Below, one piece after another: positions 1 through 8,707 of a DNA stretch of 8,707 bases. The DNA comes from Deltaproteobacteria bacterium (lineage in GTDB: Bacteria > Myxococcota_A > Polyangia > Haliangiales > Haliangiaceae), in the NCBI GenBank assembly GCA_013813945.1, contig JACCQV010001221.1, forward strand, positions 1-8,707, read 5' to 3'. How positions within the stretch are numbered: position 1 is the stretch's first letter; each line of letters opens with the position of its first letter. The notes under the pieces were generated by a model. It saw nothing but the letters and a program-made list of their open reading frames with translations, ran no database searches and was not told the DNA's origin. The position numbers and the translations under genes are program-made.

Positions 1-3480
<3,480 letters not shown>

Positions 3481-3565
3481 TCCAGCCAGGAGGTCCGACC
3501 CAGACACGCTTCGATCGGCTTCGACATGAATCAAGAAATCACCGCCACTTCCGTCAGGGTCCGTG

Positions 3566-3580
3566 TGCAATAGCGGGCCC
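3566..3580 (-). promoter_or_regulatory. Possible sigma-54 type -24/-12 promoter for the CheB/CheR kinase gene
   Basis: On the minus strand, GG (3580-3579), ten bases, then GC (3568-3567) inside TTGCA match the invariant GG-N10-GC spacing of sigma-54 promoters. The -12 half (TTGCA) agrees fully with the consensus. The -24 half (AGGGCCC against TGGCACG) keeps the GG and one C only. Transcription would begin near 3556, leaving a leader of roughly 75 bases before ATG 3480, a sensible distance. No enhancer-binding activator gene or clear palindromic activator site is visible. In GC-rich DNA such a match can occur by chance, so this is tentative. Confidence 0.25.
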
Positions 3581-3590
3581 TAGCTGAACA

Positions 3591-3627
3591 CCGCCCGGTG
3601 AGCCCCGGTGACGCATGGTACGGGCGG
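3591..3627. repeat. Inverted repeat CCGCCCG / CGGGCGG, 7-bp arms
   Basis: Perfect 7-bp arms at 3591-3597 and 3621-3627 enclose a 23-base loop, between the RND pump stop and the kinase start. A third copy, extended to the direct repeat CCGCCCGGT, lies at 3660-3668. The loop is long and no U-rich tail follows on either strand, so a rho-independent terminator is unlikely. It could be a protein-binding site or a chance product of GC-rich sequence. Confidence 0.25.
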
Positions 3628-3672
3628 AACCGCTACACCGTGCGGAAATGAGCTCCGATCCGCCCGGTCAAA

Positions 3673-6600
3673 TCATGGGTGCTGTGGCCCCCGCGGCGAG
3701 GCTGCGGGCCGCGCAAATCGGGCGTAGAGCGCGGGTACCACCAGCATGTTCAGCGCCGTCGCCGAGATCAGCCCACCAAGAATCACGACCCCCATCGGGG
3801 CCTGCAGCTCGTTGCCGGTCTCGCCACCTGCGAGCACCAGCGGAATGAGCGCGAGGCCGGCACACATCGCCGTCATCAGCACCGGGGACAACCGCTCCAT
3901 CGAGCCGCGCACGACTGCTTCATCGAACGAAGCACCCTCGTGCGTCTGCAGGTGCTCGTAGTGCGAGATCATCATGATGCCATTGCGCGTCGAGATCCCG
4001 AACAGCGTGATGAACCCGACCAGTGATGCGACGCTGAGAACTCCGTCGGTGAAGAACACCGCGACCACGCCGCCGATCAACGCGAGCGGCAGGTTCACCA
4101 TGATCAGCAGCGCGTTACGGGTGGAGCGAAACGACAGGAACAGCAGGAGAAAGATGCCTGCGATGACAAAGATGCCGAGGAAGCCGATCGTTCGTGACGC
4201 CGAGCGCTCGCTCTCGAACTGCCCACCGTAGACGACGTAGTAGCCGGACGGCAGCTTGACGTCGCGTTCGACCGCCGTCTGGATATCCGCGATCACGCTG
4301 CCAAGCGCCCGGCCACTGGTGTTCGCGGACACGACGATCTTTCGCTGTACATTTTCGCGCGAGATCGTGTTCGGTCCGACATCGTCGACGATGGTCGCCA
4401 GCATGCGGAGTGGGATCTTCGCGCCCGAAGGCGTATCGACCACGGTGTTCTTGATCGCCTCGAGGTCAGCACGGGTGTCGTCGCGGTACCGCACGACCAC
4501 GTCATACGTCCGCTGGTTCTCGAGCACCTGCGTGACCTTCGTCCCTGCGTACGCGGTCTCGAGTGTTTCCGCGAGCGCACCGGCGCGAAGGCCGTAGCGC
4601 GCGATCGCCTCGCGATCGAACTTGATCGTCAACTGCGGGACGTCGACCTGTTGCTCGAGCGCGAGGTCGACGACTCCATCGACGCCCTTCATCGCTTGCT
4701 CGATCGCGGACGCAGACACGCGGAGCTGGGTGAGGTCATCGCCGAACACCTTGATCGCGATGCTCGCGCGCGTTCCCGACAGCATGTGATCGATGCGATG
4801 CGCGATCGGTCCTCCGATCGTGATCACGACGCCCGGCACGGCCGTGAGCTTCTCGCGCAGCTCGGCAAGGAACGCTTCCTTGGTTCGGTCGGTCGCCTTC
4901 AACCGCACGTCGATCTCCCCCGCGTTGACGTCCTGTGCATGCTCGTCGAGCTCCGCACGGCCCGTCCGTCGTGCGGTGGACACGACCTCGGGAAACGCGA
5001 GCAGGATCTCCTCGACGCGACGCCCGAGCCGATCGGACTCCTGCAACGACGTCCCGGGCAGGGTCACTGCACTCACCGTGAGCGCGCCTTCGTTGAACTC
5101 GGGGAGAAACGTCCGGCCGAGGTACGGCACCAGCGAGATCGCGCCAGCTAACAGAGCGACGGCGGCGATCCCGACGAGCTTTGGGTGTGCGATCGAGCGC
5201 ACCAGAAGAGGTCGATAGACGCGCTTGAGATGACGCACGACGAACGAATCACCGTGCCCGAGCGACTTCGCGCGTGGCAGCACGTACGCACACAGCGCCG
5301 GCGTCACCGTCATCGCGACGACCAGCGAGGCAAAGATCGCAACGAGGTACGCGTAGCCGAGCGGTGCGAGCAACCTCCCCTCGACACCCGAGAGAAAGAA
5401 CAGCGGCACGAACACGAGCATCACGATCAGGGTCGCGAATACGATCGAGCTACGAATCTCGCGGGACGCTTCGAAGATCACCTCCGTCGCGGGCCGCTGC
5501 TCCGCCTCGGGCAAGGCGCGATTCTCCCGCAATCGCCGGAAGACATTTTCCACATCGATGATCGCGTCATCGACGAGCGCACCGATGGCGATCGTGAGCC
5601 CGCCGAGCGTCATCGTATTGATCGTGACCCCGCGCCAGTCGAGCACGATGATCGCGACGAGTAGCGACAGCGGAATCGAGACGAGCGAGATCAGGGTGGT
5701 TCGCAGGTCGAACAGAAACAAGAACAGGATGATCGCGACGAGGATCGCGCCATCGCGCAGAGACGTCGTGACGTTGCCGACTGCGGTCTCGATGAAGTCC
5801 GCCTGCCGCACCTTGTTTCGGTCGATCTGCATGCCCTCGGGCAAGGTCTTCTGGATCGCGTCGAGCTCGCGATCGATCCGGGTCGTCAGCTCCAGCGTGT
5901 TCGCCCCTGGCTGCTTCTGGATCGCGAGCACGACCGCGGGCTTCGCATTGGACGAGCCTTCGCCGCGCTGAATGCCAGGACCGATCTCGACCCTGGCGAC
6001 CTGCCCGATGACGATCGGTGATCCCTCACGCACCTCGATGACAGTTCGCTCGATGTCCTCCTTCGATGCGATCCGCCCGACGCCACGGATCAGTGACTCC
6101 TGTCCGCCGCGGACGAAGAACCCGCCCGTCGAGTTCGCGTTGGAGTCACGAAGTGCCTCCTCGACGCCCGCCAGCGTCACATTGAATGCACGGAGCAGAT
6201 CGGGATCGACCCGCACCTGGTACTGGCGGACGCCCCCACCGATCGGCACGACCTGCGCGACACCCGGTAGTGCGAGCAGGCGACGCCGGAGAACCCAGTC
6301 GGCCGTGTCGCGGACCTCCATGGCCTTGTGCCGATCACTGCGGACGGCGATGAACAGGATCTCGCCCATGATCGATGAGATCGGCGACAGCATCGGCGGG
6401 CTGATCTCGGGGGGCAGTTGCGCGGCGACCAGCTGGAGCTTCTCGTTGACGATCTGGCGGGCCACGTAGATGTCGGTCCCCCAGTCGAACTCCACCCACA
6501 CGATCGAGATTCCAATTCCTGACGAGGACCGCACGCGGCGCACGCCGGTCGAACCGTTGACCGCGGATTCGAGCGGAACGGTCACCAGAGTCTCGACTTC

Positions 6601-6774
6601 TTGCGGGGCGAGACCGTGTGCCTCCGTCACCACCGTCACCGTGGGGGCCGTGAGGTCCGGGAACACATCGACCGGAGCACGGAGCGCGATGAACGCGCCG
6701 TACCCCATCAGGCCCAGCGACACGATCACGACGAGCAGGCGGTTCGCGATCGACCAGTGAATGATGCGGTCCAT
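3673..6774 (-). CDS. czcA: Heavy-metal efflux RND transporter, inner-membrane pump (CzcA/CusA family)
   Basis: Complete 1033-residue proton-driven RND permease, the usual length for the family. Its N-terminus (MDRIIHWSIANRLLVVIV) and RAPVDVFPD motif are typical of HME-RND pumps. Membrane segments appear near 10-31, 341-357, 359-379, 384-408, 444-462, 471-498, 533-551, 862-882, 887-908, 911-932, 962-983 and 992-1018, with the two large periplasmic loops between TM1-TM2 and TM7-TM8. The TM4 relay motif AIGALVDDAIIDVEN (396-410) has Asp402, Asp403, Asp407 and Glu409. It lacks the leading Asp of the CzcA DFG motif. Of the CusA copper methionines, only Met664 (HRIDHMLSGTRA) has a clear counterpart; the other two positions look non-Met. 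The substrate is therefore a metal cation, unassigned; the symbol is family-level only. ATG 6774 lies 8 bp after the adaptor stop with no clear Shine-Dalgarno, suggesting translational coupling. The C-terminus carries no His-rich tail. Confidence 0.95.
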   Translation of the reverse strand: MDRIIHWSIANRLLVVIVSLGLMGYGAFIALRAPVDVFPDLTAPTVTVVTEAHGLAPQEVETLVTVPLESAVNGSTGVRRVRSSSGIGISIVWVEFDWGTDIYVARQIVNEKLQLVAAQLPPEISPPMLSPISSIMGEILFIAVRSDRHKAMEVRDTADWVLRRRLLALPGVAQVVPIGGGVRQYQVRVDPDLLRAFNVTLAGVEEALRDSNANSTGGFFVRGGQESLIRGVGRIASKEDIERTVIEVREGSPIVIGQVARVEIGPGIQRGEGSSNAKPAVVLAIQKQPGANTLELTTRIDRELDAIQKTLPEGMQIDRNKVRQADFIETAVGNVTTSLRDGAILVAIILFLFLFDLRTTLISLVSIPLSLLVAIIVLDWRGVTINTMTLGGLTIAIGALVDDAIIDVENVFRRLRENRALPEAEQRPATEVIFEASREIRSSIVFATLIVMLVFVPLFFLSGVEGRLLAPLGYAYLVAIFASLVVAMTVTPALCAYVLPRAKSLGHGDSFVVRHLKRVYRPLLVRSIAHPKLVGIAAVALLAGAISLVPYLGRTFLPEFNEGALTVSAVTLPGTSLQESDRLGRRVEEILLAFPEVVSTARRTGRAELDEHAQDVNAGEIDVRLKATDRTKEAFLAELREKLTAVPGVVITIGGPIAHRIDHMLSGTRASIAIKVFGDDLTQLRVSASAIEQAMKGVDGVVDLALEQQVDVPQLTIKFDREAIARYGLRAGALAETLETAYAGTKVTQVLENQRTYDVVVRYRDDTRADLEAIKNTVVDTPSGAKIPLRMLATIVDDVGPNTISRENVQRKIVVSANTSGRALGSVIADIQTAVERDVKLPSGYYVVYGGQFESERSASRTIGFLGIFVIAGIFLLLFLSFRSTRNALLIMVNLPLALIGGVVAVFFTDGVLSVASLVGFITLFGISTRNGIMMISHYEHLQTHEGASFDEAVVRGSMERLSPVLMTAMCAGLALIPLVLAGGETGNELQAPMGVVILGGLISATALNMLVVPALYARFARPAASPRGPQHP

Positions 6775-6782
6775 CGGGCGGC

Positions 6783-8336
6783 TCAGTGCGCGTGACCGTG
6801 AGCGGGAACCGAGCCCGACGCAGAGGCGAGCTTCACCTCGTACGCACCCTTGGTCACGACGCGCTCACCGCGTTCGACGCCTTCGAGCACCTCGCTCCAT
6901 CCATTGGCGCGAATGCCGAGCCGGAGCGGGCGGCGTTCGAACGACTCGCCTTCCACCATGACGAACGCGACCGAGCGTCCGGCGTCCTCGACGATCGCGG
7001 AGTCGGGGATCGCAAGCGCCTTGCGAGGTGCACCGGTCGCGATCACGGTCTTCGTGAAGTTCCCGATGCGGAGCTTGCCAGCCGTGTTGTCGACCTCGAA
7101 GATCACCGGCACCGTCCGGGTCTGCGGATCGACAACCCGCCCGACGGTGACGAGCTTGCCGTTCGATGCATCGACCGTGAACGGCTGGTCGTAGCCATCG
7201 ATCGCAAACCACGCGGCCTGTGCATTCTCGACCTTCGGCACGTCGGCCTCGAAGACACGGGCCACGAGCCACACGCGATCGAGGTCGATGACGGTGAACA
7301 GTGTCTGACCCTCCTCGACGCCCTGCCCCGACGCAGCCTCGATCGAGACCAGCGTGCCGTCGACCGGAGCGCGAACCTGGAACACGCGGCCGCCGCCCGT
7401 TCCTCGCGCACCCGCATCGAACTGGCCGAGCCGACCGCGTGCGCCGGAGAGGCGTGCTTCGGCGATCTTGACCCGCGTCGTCGCCTCGTCGACGGCCTTC
7501 GGGGCCGCCGCCTGTGCTGCCACGAGGCGTTGCGCACGCTCGAGCTCGGTGCGCGCCGCGGCGGCTTCGGCCTCGGCAGCCGTGACATCCGACGAGATCG
7601 TCGGGCGATCCGTCCCTCCAGTGACGCGCGGCGTGATCGTCGCGAGCACCTGGTCCTTCTTGACCGGCATGCCCAGGATCGGAGCAGGTGACACGAGCGA
7701 GACTCTCCCGGCAGCTGGCGCAGTCAGCTGCGCCTCCTTGCCTGCAACGGGGCGGATCTCTCCGGTCGCGCGAACCCCATCCTGGAGATCGCGTTCGGTC
7801 GCCGCGATCGTCGTGAAGTCTGTCTTCCAGGCCTGCTCCTTCAGATACGTGATGCGCCCCGGCACCTCCGGCTCCTCTTTGACCGCGGCGCGCGCAGCCG
7901 CTTCGGTCGCGAACACCTCGCACGGACCGATCACGAACGCATCCGTGAGCTGCGGACTGGTGATCGACATCTTCAGCTCGCACTTGCCCGGCTTCGTCGG
8001 CGTGAGCGTCGGTCGAAAGATGCCGGGACTCGCGGGCGCCGTCGCGATGCCTTCGAGCGGCTCGCCACCGGACATGGTCAGCGTGAGCGTCGCGCTTCCC
8101 GCAGTCACGGGCTTGCCGGTCGCGTCGATGGTGACGTGCGCCGCAAAGCCCGTCTCGGTGCCGACGATCAGCGGCTTGTTCTCCACGAACAGCTCGGTGC
8201 GATCGGTCCAAACCGTCGCGGACTGTGCCGGCAGCTCGGTGTCGGCCGAGTGGTGGTCGGAGTGACCACCTTCCTTGTCGTGTTTGTGCCCGCAGCCGAG
8301 CACGGCCACGAGACCCACAGCGATGCACCGCCTCAT
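6783..8336 (-). CDS. RND efflux periplasmic adaptor, lipoprotein type (CzcB/CusB-like membrane fusion protein)
   Basis: Complete 517-residue adaptor that should bridge the RND pump and the outer-membrane channel. Residues 1-15 form a lipoprotein signal ending VLGC, so Cys15 would be lipidated. A His-rich stretch follows (His17, 19, 25, 28, 29). Residues about 40-142 form an extra beta-rich, Ig-like domain with two cysteines (119 and 139) that might form a disulfide. The linker motif ITYLKEQAWKTDF (162-174) occurs in a recognisable group of metal-efflux adaptors. Then come the barrel-sandwich halves (about 195-240 and 318-350) flanking an Ala/Glu/Arg-rich helical hairpin (about 250-302), the beta-barrel (about 352-430) and a membrane-proximal domain (about 436-505). 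The protein ends in HGHAH. Histidines at both ends suggest capture of periplasmic metal for the pump, an inference. The start ATG overlaps the upstream channel gene stop; GGGG a few bases upstream may serve as a weak ribosome site. Confidence 0.93.
   Translation of the reverse strand: MRRCIAVGLVAVLGCGHKHDKEGGHSDHHSADTELPAQSATVWTDRTELFVENKPLIVGTETGFAAHVTIDATGKPVTAGSATLTLTMSGGEPLEGIATAPASPGIFRPTLTPTKPGKCELKMSITSPQLTDAFVIGPCEVFATEAAARAAVKEEPEVPGRITYLKEQAWKTDFTTIAATERDLQDGVRATGEIRPVAGKEAQLTAPAAGRVSLVSPAPILGMPVKKDQVLATITPRVTGGTDRPTISSDVTAAEAEAAAARTELERAQRLVAAQAAAPKAVDEATTRVKIAEARLSGARGRLGQFDAGARGTGGGRVFQVRAPVDGTLVSIEAASGQGVEEGQTLFTVIDLDRVWLVARVFEADVPKVENAQAAWFAIDGYDQPFTVDASNGKLVTVGRVVDPQTRTVPVIFEVDNTAGKLRIGNFTKTVIATGAPRKALAIPDSAIVEDAGRSVAFVMVEGESFERRPLRLGIRANGWSEVLEGVERGERVVTKGAYEVKLASASGSVPAHGHAH
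8333..8336 (-). other. ATGA start-stop overlap coupling channel and adaptor genes
   Basis: On the minus strand the adaptor ATG (8336-8334) shares bases with the channel gene TGA (8335-8333). This 4-bp overlap is the classic arrangement for terminating-reinitiating ribosomes. It supports a single operon with matched synthesis of channel and adaptor. Confidence 0.9.
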
Positions 8337-8707
8337 GGTCGCCCCACGGCAAGCTCGAGCTCGCGCGTGTCGCGCGCTACCTGATGGCGCAGGTCGAGTG
8401 CGCGCAGCCGTACGCCGCGTGCGGTGCGGTGTGCATCGAGCAGCTCGATGACGCTCGTGTTGCCTTCGCGGAACGCAGCCTCGGCCGCGCGCAGGATCAC
8501 GTCGAGTCGATCGAGCTGCCCCGTGGTGAGCGTGCGCGCCTGCTCGATCCGCGCGACCAGGGTTCGGTGCGCGACCTCCACCGTGCTCGGAATCTGCCGT
8601 TCCAGCCAGCGCGCCTCGGCTTCGGCGAGCTGGCGTTCTGCCACTGCGCGGGCCTGGTCGCCCTGCCCTCGATCGAAGATCGGGATCGTCAGCGCGAGCC
8701 CGGCAAG
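8333..8707 (-). CDS. Outer-membrane efflux channel, TolC/CzcC-like (C-terminal 124 residues; 5' end outside window)
   Basis: The frame is open from the window edge (base 8707) to TGA at 8333-8335. It gives the last 124 residues of an outer-membrane factor, the trimeric exit duct of tripartite efflux pumps. The visible part begins LAGLALTIPIFDRGQGDQAR, matching the PIFDR-x-x-G segment seen in the second half of CzcC/TolC family proteins. A long amphipathic helix rich in Ala, Glu and Arg follows, then the strongly typical NTSVIELLDAHR motif near the C-terminal helix, and the protein ends VGRP. The GTG at 8644 is internal, because recognisable family sequence continues upstream of it. The N-terminal signal and the first OEP repeat lie outside the window. 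Order channel-adaptor-pump is the usual czcCBA/cusCBA layout. Confidence 0.9.
   Translation of the reverse strand, partial: LAGLALTIPIFDRGQGDQARAVAERQLAEAEARWLERQIPSTVEVAHRTLVARIEQARTLTTGQLDRLDVILRAAEAAFREGNTSVIELLDAHRTARGVRLRALDLRHQVARDTRELELAVGRP

Larger units (their letters stand above)
3481..3672. other. Intergenic region between RND pump gene and CheB/CheR kinase gene
   Basis: This is the only sizeable gap between genes. Reading toward the kinase gene, no strong Shine-Dalgarno precedes its ATG (only a weak TGGA). A TTGACC just past the pump stop resembles a -35 box, but no acceptable -10 lies at 16-18 bp. A GG-N10-GC element is listed separately. CCGCCCG occurs twice (3591-3597 and 3660-3666) and inverted once as CGGGCGG (3621-3627). 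None of the stems is followed by a T run, so no intrinsic terminator is supported and read-through from the efflux operon is possible. No small ORF with a believable start and product was found. Confidence 0.6.

Noticed and set aside
3591..3627. Intrinsic terminator after the RND pump gene
   Set aside because: The stem is only 7 bp with a 23-base loop and no T run follows on the minus strand; retained only as an inverted repeat.
3640..3671. Sigma-70 promoter beginning with TTGACC after the pump stop
   Set aside because: The -35-like hexamer is good, but no -10-like hexamer is found at 16-18 bp spacing.
6786..8265. Two plus-strand frames of about 300 codons (6786-7691 and 7354-8265)
   Set aside because: Both are antisense to the adaptor gene, with low-complexity composition and no motif.
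6865..8352. 495-codon minus-strand frame overlapping the adaptor gene
   Set aside because: Out-of-frame reading of the adaptor, very Arg/Gly-rich, without recognisable domains. The true frame has a lipoprotein signal and adaptor motifs.

Overview
The window is a gene-dense, high-GC stretch (clearly above 60% by eye) in which every supported gene lies on the minus strand, so the biological order runs from base 8707 down to base 1. The GC-rich codon use, a very large CheB/CheR/PAS/histidine-kinase fusion and a lipoprotein-type metal-efflux adaptor suggest a soil- or water-dwelling proteobacterium-like organism, possibly Myxococcota. No marker gene confirms this. The hexamer CGATCG is strikingly frequent throughout, on the order of 40 copies by hand count.

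Region 8707-3673 is a tripartite heavy-metal efflux (HME-RND, Czc/Cus-type) operon. It begins with the C-terminal 124 residues of a TolC/CzcC-like outer-membrane channel, cut by the window edge. This overlaps by 4 bp (ATGA) a 517-residue lipoprotein adaptor (CzcB/CusB-like), which has an extra N-terminal beta-rich domain and histidine clusters at both ends. After an 8-bp gap comes a complete 1033-residue CzcA/CusA-like RND pump. Channel, adaptor and pump should assemble into one envelope-spanning complex that expels a metal cation. The substrate cannot be read with certainty: two of the three CusA copper methionines appear to be absent and the membrane proton-relay motif is unusually acidic.

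Region 3672-3481 (192 bp) is the only real gap between genes. It holds a possible sigma-54-type -24/-12 element oriented toward the downstream gene and short repeated CCGCCCG motifs. No convincing terminator is visible.

Region 3480-1 is the first 1160 codons of an unbroken giant signalling gene: CheB methylesterase, CheR methyltransferase, a NEEL-heptad coiled coil, two PAS domains, a HisKA domain and a HATPase_c domain. It runs off the window just after the G2 box. It probably acts in a chemosensory or two-component pathway. Whether it has anything to do with the efflux operon is open. Many long open frames on the other strand and in other frames are codon-bias shadows and were rejected. I found no RNA genes, mobile elements or CRISPR arrays, and nothing that I would call a wholly new system.
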